Assembly (NCBI GenBank): GCA_964470055.1
Contig: CAYXZZ010000058.1
Location: 1-7,983 of the forward strand
Origin: JAEDES01 sp964470055
GTDB taxonomy: Bacteria > Bacillota_I > Bacilli_A > RF39 > UBA660
Length of the DNA: 7,983 nt
Direction: 5' to 3'
Part shown: positions 1-5,577 of the stretch, in pieces
How the letters are laid out: each line of letters begins with the position of its first letter
Position numbering within the stretch: position 1 is the first letter of the stretch
Made by a program: the position numbers and the translations under genes
The notes under the pieces: generated by a model
Told to the model about the DNA's origin: nothing
Database searches by the model: none
Seen by the model: only the letters and a program-made list of their open reading frames with translations

Positions 1-68
1 TTATTCATATGTCTTTTTCAATGTTTGTTTGTTGCACTTCAAATTTAAATTAACAGTAGAAAAATATT

Positions 69-98
69 TTGTCTTTTGTTTTAAAAGTATGTTATACT
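69..98 (+). promoter_or_regulatory. Predicted sigma-A-type promoter with extended -10
   Basis: The -10 box TATACT (93-98) is preceded by TG one base upstream (90-91), the extended -10 arrangement. A 4/6 match to the -35 box, TTGTCT (69-74), lies 18 nt upstream. Transcription would start near 105, giving a leader of about 19 nt before the ATG at 124. The stretch AAGTATGTTATA around the -10 recurs at the promoter before the thioester-protein gene. The remaining 5' flank (1-68) is AT-rich and contains no gene that can be supported. Confidence 0.6.
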
Positions 99-123
99 GT
101 TTATATAGTAGGAGGTGCTTTTG

Positions 124-372
124 ATGGCTGGCAAGAAAGATAAAAAGGAATTTAGTGTTGGAAAGTCAATTGGAATTTTATTTTTATATTTGCTAATATG
201 GTGGATTTGTTTGACTTTAGTTAATCTTTCTTTAACGATTCCAGAAAATTCAATTTTATATCATGTTTTAACTTTGTTAAGAATTGCTGTTCCGATGTTA
301 GTAGTATTGTTTGGTGTTCCTATAATATTAATTGTTGGTTCTAATAAGAATATTAATAAGAAGAAAAAATAA
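124..372 (+). CDS. Small two-helix membrane protein of unknown function
   Basis: This 82-residue protein matches no family I recognise. A lysine-rich N-terminus (GKKDKKEF) is followed by two hydrophobic segments at about residues 16-37 and 52-72, joined by a short polar loop, and by a Lys/Asn-rich tail ending in KKKK. The charged ends suggest that both termini face the cytoplasm. The ATG at 124 is chosen because it lies 8 nt after AGGAGG (110-115). A GTG at 115 in the same frame would begin inside the Shine-Dalgarno itself and is rejected. The gene has its own promoter and terminator and is therefore probably monocistronic. Nothing nearby indicates its function. Confidence 0.75.
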   Translation: MAGKKDKKEFSVGKSIGILFLYLLIWWICLTLVNLSLTIPENSILYHVLTLLRIAVPMLVVLFGVPIILIVGSNKNINKKKK

Positions 373-374
373 TT

Positions 375-402
375 ACAATCAGATATCTGGTTGTTTTTTT
401 TT
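375..402 (+). terminator. Intrinsic terminator after the small membrane protein gene
   Basis: An 8-bp stem (375-382 with 387-394, including one G-U pair) closes an ATAT loop and runs directly into nine T residues (394-402). It begins 2 nt after the TAA stop of the preceding gene. Confidence 0.85.
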
Positions 403-449
403 AGGAGAAATGATATATTTTTATCATAAAATAAAGATAGGTGATAATG

Positions 450-896
450 ATGAGTATTACTATTAGAGAATATGGTAATGATGATTTTGAATTAGTGAAA
501 GGGATTTTATTTGAGGCCTTTCCTGAAGTAAATGATTTATTAGAAAAGTCAATGACTACTTCTAAAACACTTGATTTGGATAAAAGTAAGTATATTCAAT
601 TAGTTGCGGAGGAAGAGGGGAAGGTTGTTGGATATGCACTGGCTTCGAGAAGTTGTGATCCGGTACTGATTAGAACTAATTTATGGATTGATTATGTTTG
701 TGTAAGTAGTGAATGTAGAGGTAAGGGGATAGGAAGAAGACTTCTTCAAAAAATTGAGGAGATTGCGAAAGAAGAAAAGGTTTTATTTTTACAGCTTACA
801 TCTAGTAGATTTAGAACGGGAGCGCGAAAATTGTATATGGATATGGGATTTGAAATTAGAGAATCTGATATATTTAGGAAGGTGCTTGAATGGTAA
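450..896 (+). CDS. GNAT-family N-acetyltransferase
   Basis: This 148-residue protein is a single GNAT acetyltransferase domain of normal length, predicted to transfer an acetyl group from acetyl-CoA to an unidentified amine. The acetyl-CoA pyrophosphate-binding motif A is clear: VSSECRGKGIGRRLL, with the R-x-x-G-x-G core at residues 90-95. Motif B appears as ARKLYMDMGF (125-134), typical of the C-terminal part of the fold. GYALASR (about 61-67) fits the central beta strand. The ATG at 450 is preferred because it lies 8 nt after the GG of an AGGTGAT Shine-Dalgarno (439-445). The ATG at 447 is possible, and the GTG at 441 lies within the Shine-Dalgarno. The last 7 nt overlap pdp, so the two are probably translationally coupled. 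I found no convincing promoter in the gap after the upstream terminator. Substrate cannot be predicted. Confidence 0.88.
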   Translation: MSITIREYGNDDFELVKGILFEAFPEVNDLLEKSMTTSKTLDLDKSKYIQLVAEEEGKVVGYALASRSCDPVLIRTNLWIDYVCVSSECRGKGIGRRLLQKIEEIAKEEKVLFLQLTSSRFRTGARKLYMDMGFEIRESDIFRKVLEW

Positions 897-2116
897 TTGT
901 TGATATTATTAATAAAAAACGGTTAGGTAAAGAATTAAGTTATAAAGAGTTAGACTTTATTTTTAATGGTTATTTGGAGAAAAAGGTTACGGATTATCAG
1001 ATGTCTGCATTACTTATGGCTATTTGTATTAATGGGATGAGTGATGAGGAGATTTTTGCTTTAACAAAGATATTTATTGATAGTGGTGATATTTTAGATT
1101 TTGGAGAAGCAGGCATTATTGTAGATAAACATTCTACTGGAGGAATTGGGGATAAGACAACTTTAGTTATTGCACCACTTGTTGCGAGTTGTGGAGTTCC
1201 AGTGGTTAAAATGAGTGGACGAGGACTGGGATATACTGGGGGAACAATTGATAAATTAGAAAGTATTCCTGGTTTTAATGTTAATTTAAGTGAGGCGAAA
1301 GTGAAGAAACAATTGAAAGATATAGGAGTAAGTATTTCGTCACAAACTGCTAATTTGACACCATTGGATAAGGTTATCTATGCCTTACGGGATGTTACAG
1401 CAACGGTTTCATCTATTCCGTTAATTGCATCTAGTATTATGAGTAAGAAGATTGCAGGTGGAGCAGATAAGATTCTTATCGATATTAAAGTTGGTAAAGG
1501 GGCTTTATTGAATACTCGTGAAGATGCTAAAAAACTTAGTGAATTGATGATTAAAATAGGGGGATTTTATCAAAGAGAAGTAAGATGTGTTATTAGTGAT
1601 ATGAATATTCCTTTAGGCTATTGTGTAGGAAACAGTTTGGAAGTTTTAGAGGCAATAGATATTTTAAAAGGAAGACAGTATGGTACTAATCTTGCAAATT
1701 TATGTATAGATCTTGCAACTGATATGGTTGGTATGGGAAAAAACATTTCAAAGCAAGATGCTAAGTTGGAAGTACTTGAGAGTTTGAATAAAGGTCGTGC
1801 TTATGAGAAGTTTTTAGAACTTATGAAGGCACAAGGTGGAGATATTACAAAAATTGAAGTTTCTTCTAAGAGACAGAAAATAAAAGCAGATAAAGATGGT
1901 GTTGTTAAAAAGATTGATGCTTTGGCTGTTGGAAAGTTATCTGTTGAACTTGGTGCCGGTAGAAAAACTAAGGAAGATAAAATAGATTATAGCGTGGGAA
2001 TAAAACTTAATAAGTTGGTTGGAGAAGAAGTTAAAAAAGGTGATGTTTTAGCAACACTTTACGTTAAAGAAAAGATCGATTTAGATAATTTAGAGACTAT
2101 TTTTACAATTGATTAA
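890..2116 (+). CDS. pdp: Pyrimidine-nucleoside phosphorylase
   Basis: This cytoplasmic enzyme of nucleoside salvage cleaves uridine, deoxyuridine or thymidine with phosphate to give the free base and (deoxy)ribose-1-phosphate. The 408-residue protein aligns along its length with Bacillus Pdp as I recall it. It has an N-terminal helical domain (DIINKKRLGKEL), the phosphate-binding motif KHSTGGIGDKTTL (80-92), the family signature KMSGRGLGYTGGTIDKLE (107-124), and YALRDVTATVSSIPLIASSIMSKK (164-187). The last segment carries the Arg (167), Ser (182) and Lys (186) expected to hold the pyrimidine. A C-terminal domain (about 325-400) contains LGAGRKTKEDKID. The protein is about 25 residues shorter than the roughly 433 usual in Bacillus, mostly because it ends soon after the LATLYV strand. 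The start overlaps the acetyltransferase gene and has an AGGAAGGTG Shine-Dalgarno (876-884). A homodimer is expected from the family. DeoA-like thymidine preference cannot be excluded by eye. Confidence 0.95.
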   Translation: MVIVDIINKKRLGKELSYKELDFIFNGYLEKKVTDYQMSALLMAICINGMSDEEIFALTKIFIDSGDILDFGEAGIIVDKHSTGGIGDKTTLVIAPLVASCGVPVVKMSGRGLGYTGGTIDKLESIPGFNVNLSEAKVKKQLKDIGVSISSQTANLTPLDKVIYALRDVTATVSSIPLIASSIMSKKIAGGADKILIDIKVGKGALLNTREDAKKLSELMIKIGGFYQREVRCVISDMNIPLGYCVGNSLEVLEAIDILKGRQYGTNLANLCIDLATDMVGMGKNISKQDAKLEVLESLNKGRAYEKFLELMKAQGGDITKIEVSSKRQKIKADKDGVVKKIDALAVGKLSVELGAGRKTKEDKIDYSVGIKLNKLVGEEVKKGDVLATLYVKEKIDLDNLETIFTID

Positions 2117-2121
2117 CAATT

Positions 2122-2152
2122 TTGTTTTAACTTTTTTAAAGTATGTTATAAT
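2122..2152 (+). promoter_or_regulatory. Predicted promoter of the thioester protein-sortase operon
   Basis: A perfect -10 box TATAAT (2147-2152) is preceded by TG at 2144-2145, making an extended -10. The best -35 match is TTGTTT (2122-2127) with a long 19-nt spacer, so the extended -10 probably carries most of the activity. Transcription would start near 2159, about 19 nt before the ATG at 2178. It shares AAAGTATGTTATA with the promoter at 69-98, and a TTTTGTTTTAA tract also lies upstream of both. Confidence 0.65.
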
Positions 2153-2177
2153 TATTGTATAAAGGTAGGGAATTTTT

Positions 2178-3389
2178 ATGGAAAAGATTTATATGGAATC
2201 TGATAATAAGAAGCAGAAGAAGTCGTTTTTTAAGAAATTTTTTAATGACAAAGGATCGATGGTTGTGACAGTTTGTGTTGCGGTAATTGTGATTATGGGG
2301 TTAGTTGCTTTTGGATTTAATCAAATTTCTTATGCTGTTGATTTAAATTCAACACTTCCTGAGACATTTGTGTCTAAACAGGGTGATGAAAATGTGATGC
2401 GTTTAATAGGAGAGACTCGAAGTGGAGTTGCAGGTGTATTACCAATTTTAGGTTTTTATACAGAAGATGATATTCCAATATTTTGTATTGAGTATAATAT
2501 AAACTATAGTACGGGTGTTACATATGAACGTGGTGAAGAACTTACAGATTATGGATTAATTTATTTGATGTCACAAATTTATCCTAATGTTCCATTTACG
2601 GATGCGAATGGTGATGAGTTACCTGAAAATGTTCAAGTATGGTTAACACAATCGGCTATTTGGTCATATTTGTACGAAGTCGGAGATGCTAATAATACAA
2701 AGTTTGAGGAATGGAATGATAAAGTAAAAGAAGTTGATAAACTATATAATAATGATGCTGATACTGTTATTGCTACAGGAGATGGAACAACATTATTTGA
2801 TAAGTTTGGAATTACGACAAAGATTGCACGTGCTAAACAAATGAGAAGTACGCCACTTGTTTCTTTAACAGTTTCAAAGAAATCAGAAAACATTTCTGTA
2901 ACAAGTGATAATAAGTATTATCAGAGTGATTTAATTAGTATTGTTGGTTCAACTTCAATGTCAGAAGTTAGTACTTATGAAGGATATTCTGTAGATTTAT
3001 CTAGGGCTCCTGAGGGAACAATTTTAGTTGATGAATCTGGAAATGTGTATGATAATCTTGATAATATGTCTCCAACTTCTAAGTTTTATGTAAGAGTTCC
3101 GGTTGATAAAGTAACTGATGAGAATAAAGATTTAGAGATTGCGATAAGTGGAAACTTTACTACTTACGGGGCTAATAAATATGTTTCTGGAGAAATGCAA
3201 AAAGTTGCTAACGTTAAGATTATTAATAAATCAGTTAGTAAACCTTTAGATATTCAACTTAACTATACACCTGATGTACCTAATACTGGAATGGGGACTG
3301 CACAAACAATTTACTTTATAGGGTTAATTATCTTATTAAGTGGTGTTGGTATTATTTATGCAAATGTTAAACCAAAAGAAAGTAAGTAA
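2178..3389 (+). CDS. Thioester-domain (TQXA) surface protein with VPNTG sorting signal
   Basis: This is a predicted wall-anchored adhesin of 403 residues. A long Lys-rich N-region (1-28) precedes a hydrophobic segment (about 28-47) and a likely signal-peptidase site after SYA (51-53). A thioester domain follows. IFCIEYN places the reactive Cys at 103, and VWLTQSAIWSY carries the TQxA motif with Gln158. In this family the Cys and Gln side chains form an intramolecular thioester that can bond covalently to a host or surface nucleophile. Residues about 225-350 look like a beta-rich stalk, including AISGNFTTYGANKY, a segment type seen in other Firmicutes thioester proteins. The C-terminus is a sorting signal: VPNTG (367-371), a hydrophobic helix (about 376-395) and a short Lys-containing tail. 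VPNTG departs from LPXTG, suggesting a dedicated sortase, and one is encoded next. The ATG at 2178 has only a weak Shine-Dalgarno (AAAGGTAGGG). A Met at codon 6 is a possible alternative start. Confidence 0.88.
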   Translation: MEKIYMESDNKKQKKSFFKKFFNDKGSMVVTVCVAVIVIMGLVAFGFNQISYAVDLNSTLPETFVSKQGDENVMRLIGETRSGVAGVLPILGFYTEDDIPIFCIEYNINYSTGVTYERGEELTDYGLIYLMSQIYPNVPFTDANGDELPENVQVWLTQSAIWSYLYEVGDANNTKFEEWNDKVKEVDKLYNNDADTVIATGDGTTLFDKFGITTKIARAKQMRSTPLVSLTVSKKSENISVTSDNKYYQSDLISIVGSTSMSEVSTYEGYSVDLSRAPEGTILVDESGNVYDNLDNMSPTSKFYVRVPVDKVTDENKDLEIAISGNFTTYGANKYVSGEMQKVANVKIINKSVSKPLDIQLNYTPDVPNTGMGTAQTIYFIGLIILLSGVGIIYANVKPKESK

Positions 3390-4026
3390 AAAATTAAAAA
3401 AGAGCCAAATATTATTACTTGGTTCTTTACTTGTATTTATTGGTGGATTTGTACTTACGAAAGATTACTTGGTTAAGATGAAGGATGAGGTTTTTGCGGA
3501 AATGAAGGCTGATGCTGGAGTTAGTGATAATCTTTCTTCGGAGGAAATGGAAGAAGAGACTACTGACGTTCCGATTGCGGATAACTTATCAAGTGAAAGT
3601 ACAGTTACTTCACAGCCAGTAGTTGACTATAGTAAGTATTTGGGTGTTTTGGAAATACCAAAGATTGGATTAAAAAGAGGTTTTTATAATATTGGTTCAA
3701 GATATAATAGTATTGAGTATAATGTAACAATGGTTCAAGGATCGAATTTGCCGGATGTTGTGAATGGGAATTTAATTTTAATGGCACATTCTGGGTGGGC
3801 GGCTATTTCTTATTTTGAATATTTATATAATTTAAAATTAGGTGATTATGCCTATGTAACTTATAATGGTACAAAGTATGCATATAAGTTAGTAAATATA
3901 TATGATGTTGAAAAAAATGGAAAAGTAAAAATAGTTAGAAGTTATAATAAAACAACACTAACGCTTATTACATGTACTAGAAATAATGATAATGCCCAGA
4001 CTGTTTATATTTTGGAATTAGTATAG
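3358..4026 (+). CDS. Sortase, probable dedicated transpeptidase for the VPNTG protein
   Basis: A membrane-bound cysteine transpeptidase of about 222 residues that should cut the sorting motif of the upstream protein and join it to a cell-wall amine. One N-terminal helix (about residues 16-36) gives an N-in topology. An acidic Ser/Glu linker (about 45-88) contains DNLSSE twice. The catalytic domain starts at YLGVLEIPKIGL (94-105). Catalytic residues are visible: His144 in LILMAHSG, Cys206 in TLTLITCTRN, and Arg208 two residues later. The protein ends on QTVYILELV, the usual final strand. It has the LEIPKIGL strand but not the usual LP-GEGGN-V-AGH stretch of class A/D enzymes, so its class is left open; a class B-like enzyme is possible. 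The start is uncertain: ATGs at 3358 and 3364 both lie inside the upstream gene and only GGTG (3342-3345) resembles a Shine-Dalgarno. A GTG at 3340 is less likely. Confidence 0.9.
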   Translation: MQMLNQKKVSKKLKKSQILLLGSLLVFIGGFVLTKDYLVKMKDEVFAEMKADAGVSDNLSSEEMEEETTDVPIADNLSSESTVTSQPVVDYSKYLGVLEIPKIGLKRGFYNIGSRYNSIEYNVTMVQGSNLPDVVNGNLILMAHSGWAAISYFEYLYNLKLGDYAYVTYNGTKYAYKLVNIYDVEKNGKVKIVRSYNKTTLTLITCTRNNDNAQTVYILELV

Positions 4027-4034
4027 GAGGTGAT
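4025..4034 (+). promoter_or_regulatory. Perfect Shine-Dalgarno overlapping the sortase stop codon
   Basis: AGGAGGTGAT is fully complementary to the 3' end of 16S rRNA, and its first two bases are the AG of the sortase TAG stop (4024-4026). It is 7 nt (counted from GGAGG) before the ATG at 4038, which fixes that start. It predicts strong translation of the third gene, coupled to ribosomes terminating on the sortase. Confidence 0.85.
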
Positions 4035-4037
4035 GCT

Positions 4038-4610
4038 ATGAACATGTCTTTGCTAGAAAAATTAGGAGTAATATTTGAATATATGTTTTCTTCTTTTTTG
4101 CCAATTGGGATGTTGTTGCTTAGCCTTCTTTTGTTATGTATTTTGTTAGTAAATGTTAATGTAGAAAATAAGTATATTAATATAGCGGCAATAGGAATTT
4201 ATCTTGGTTTTATACTTGGTATTACAATTAGTTATAGTGATTATGTAAAATTATGTATAAATGGTTTTGTTAAAACGATTATGAATTATATTTATTTTCC
4301 GTCTACTTTTTTATATTTTTTGATATTTGTAATTGTTACGGGGCTTATGATTTATACTATTTTTAGTAAGAAAGTTACTAAATGGAAAAGAATAGTTAAT
4401 TATGTTATATTTAGTATTTTGTATTTTCTGTTTATGTCTTTTATTGTTTTGACAGTTGCTTCTGGTGTTGATATATATGATACTGTTGCGTTATATAAAA
4501 ATGAAATTATTCTTTCAATTGTGCAGGTGAGTAATTTATTATTTTTGATATGGGTGATAGTAACAGCATTTTATGAACTATATAAATATTTTAAGAAAAA
4601 ATATGATTAA
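4038..4610 (+). CDS. Five-helix membrane protein of unknown function in the sortase operon
   Basis: I do not recognise this 190-residue protein. It is very hydrophobic, with five predicted membrane segments at about residues 18-39, 48-66, 88-110, 120-142 and 157-179. Short loops join them, with positive charges at KKVTKWKR (111-118) and a Lys-rich tail (YKYFKKKYD). By the positive-inside rule the loop at 111-118 and the C-terminus would be cytoplasmic, which puts the N-terminus outside. No catalytic or metal-binding motif stands out. The gene starts 11 nt after the sortase stop behind a perfect Shine-Dalgarno and is the last gene before a strong terminator, so it is the third member of the surface-protein operon. 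A role in presenting, folding or handling the sorted protein is inferred from position only. Confidence 0.8.
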   Translation: MNMSLLEKLGVIFEYMFSSFLPIGMLLLSLLLLCILLVNVNVENKYINIAAIGIYLGFILGITISYSDYVKLCINGFVKTIMNYIYFPSTFLYFLIFVIVTGLMIYTIFSKKVTKWKRIVNYVIFSILYFLFMSFIVLTVASGVDIYDTVALYKNEIILSIVQVSNLLFLIWVIVTAFYELYKYFKKKYD

Positions 4611-4630
4611 GGAGATAATCATATTTTTTT
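4601..4630. terminator. Bidirectional terminator between the sortase operon and vanY
   Basis: A perfect 9-bp stem (4601-4609 with 4616-4624) closes a 6-nt AGGAGA loop. It is followed by T residues (to 4630) and preceded by AAAAA (4596-4600), which extends the pairing and supplies the T tract for the minus strand. It sits between converging genes: the TAA of the membrane protein gene (4608-4610) lies within it, and vanY ends at 4649. It should stop transcription from both sides. Confidence 0.9.
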
Positions 4631-4648
4631 AGTTGGTTTTGGTACTTG

Positions 4649-5488
4649 TTAGTTGTCTAAGTTTCTGACGAAGTATTCATCATAAGTGATGTTGTGATTA
4701 TGAAGGTAAGTGGCTATTTCTATGCCAACATAGCGATAATGCCATGATTCATATTGATATCCAGTTTGCTTTACTTTGTCTTTAGGGTATCTTAAGATGT
4801 AACCGTATTTATGAGCATTTTCTTGCATCCAGGTAAATTCTTTTGTTTCTTCAAAAGAAGTATAGGGGAGAATTTTGTTGTAGACATCGACGGCTAGACC
4901 AGTTTGATGTTCTGAATGTCCAGGACGAGCAGAATAGGTGTCGGCTTTTTCTTGGCCATCAATTGAGACGTATTTGTTATATAGAGTTTCTTGATAGGTA
5001 TAACTTCTGTAGGTTGACATGGCTATTATGTTTAGATTTTCTTGACTAGCGGCTGCGGACATTTCTTCAAAGGCGTTTTTTGCTTCTTTAACGAGTTTCA
5101 TACCAGTGTTTGAATATTTTGAATTAATTGTTTCTAAATTTTCTGGAACATAATTTTTTGAAAGTACATTATATTTATTGACTAATATTTGAGGGGTGTT
5201 TTGTAGGGGAGCCTCTTTTATATTGGTGTAGTATGGCATATCAAGACCTATATTTACGTCAGTTACTATTTGTTTTTTAGAAAGAGTAGGGTTTTGTTCT
5301 TGATAGTCTTGATATCTTTTTAGATTCTCTTTTTTATAATAAGTAATTTTTTGAAGTTGTTCTTCAAATGTCTTTTCCTTTTTTATGGTACAGGCAAGTT
5401 CTGGTGTTGGTGTTTTGAGACCTTGGGAGATACTGATTAAAATAAACAATAATATTATGTATGTCGGTAGTATTTTTTTGTTTTTCAT
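4649..5488 (-). CDS. vanY: VanY-type zinc D-alanyl-D-alanine carboxypeptidase
   Basis: This extracytoplasmic peptidase, 279 residues long, removes the terminal D-Ala from peptidoglycan pentapeptides. A short N-terminal hydrophobic segment (about 8-22) is a signal peptide or anchor. Cys33 in PELAC is too far from it for a convincing lipobox. Residues about 77-120 (VNIGLDMPYY, VNKYNVLSKNYVPENL) match the region that precedes the catalytic domain in Firmicutes VanY/YodJ-like proteins. The catalytic core has YRSYTYQETLY (160-170), the S-x-H-x-x-G-x-A-x-D zinc motif as SEHQTGLAVD (192-201), and YESWHYRYVG (246-255). Zinc ligands are His194, Asp201 and His250, with Glu247 as the catalytic base. An AAGGTGAT Shine-Dalgarno (minus strand, 5492-5499) supports the start. 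It is the only minus-strand gene. No vanRS, vanHAX or other glycopeptide-resistance genes are nearby, so a housekeeping wall-trimming role is more likely than vancomycin resistance. Confidence 0.93.
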   Translation of the reverse strand: MKNKKILPTYIILLFILISISQGLKTPTPELACTIKKEKTFEEQLQKITYYKKENLKRYQDYQEQNPTLSKKQIVTDVNIGLDMPYYTNIKEAPLQNTPQILVNKYNVLSKNYVPENLETINSKYSNTGMKLVKEAKNAFEEMSAAASQENLNIIAMSTYRSYTYQETLYNKYVSIDGQEKADTYSARPGHSEHQTGLAVDVYNKILPYTSFEETKEFTWMQENAHKYGYILRYPKDKVKQTGYQYESWHYRYVGIEIATYLHNHNITYDEYFVRNLDN

Positions 5489-5577
5489 AAGATCACCTTT
5501 ATTCTATTTTAAGTATTTTGGTTGCGGTTTATGTATAAATAATGTTTTTCCTACATAAAAATTTATAGGAGGTAGAC
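5489..5577. promoter_or_regulatory. Divergent intergenic region of vanY and dacF with an inverted repeat
   Basis: This 89-nt gap must hold the promoters of both carboxypeptidase genes. A perfect 8-bp inverted repeat, TTTATGTA (5528-5535) and TACATAAA (5552-5559), is separated by 16 nt, and the left arm runs into TATAAA (5534-5539), a possible -10 for dacF. No good -35 accompanies it, and no clear promoter for vanY was found. The repeat could be an operator or a leader hairpin, or could be chance in AT-rich DNA. The dacF Shine-Dalgarno AGGAGGT is at 5567-5573. Confidence 0.4.

Noticed and set aside
1..8. Possible minus-strand gene starting at the CAT at 6-8 and leaving the window
   Set aside because: Only two codons are visible and no good Shine-Dalgarno precedes them; it cannot be supported.
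410..432. Possible promoter or hairpin (ATGATA/TATCAT) before the acetyltransferase gene
   Set aside because: The six-pair AT-rich stem has no following T run, and the TATCAT box has no acceptable -35, since that position falls in the terminator T tract.
2107..2130. Weak hairpin AATTG/CAATT over the pdp stop codon followed by TTGTTTT
   Set aside because: The five-pair AT-rich stem and interrupted T run are too weak to call a terminator, and the T-rich part overlaps the next promoter.
2633..2893. Minus-strand open frame opposite the thioester-protein gene
   Set aside because: It lies wholly inside a gene with clear domain motifs, has no ribosome binding site or recognisable domain, and its composition is that of an antisense shadow.
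3605..3787. Minus-strand open frame opposite the sortase gene
   Set aside because: It is short, has no motif, and is fully contained in the antisense of a conserved catalytic domain.
4843..5049. Plus-strand open frame inside vanY
   Set aside because: It is antisense to the VanY zinc-motif region, and its Cys- and Arg-rich translation resembles no protein.
5387..5395. Lipoprotein signal (PELAC, Cys33) in VanY
   Set aside because: The Cys lies about 11 residues beyond the hydrophobic core, with charged and proline residues between, unlike a real lipobox.
4649..5488. vanY as a vancomycin-resistance determinant
   Set aside because: No vanH, vanA/B, vanX, vanR or vanS genes are present, and VanY-family carboxypeptidases are common housekeeping enzymes.
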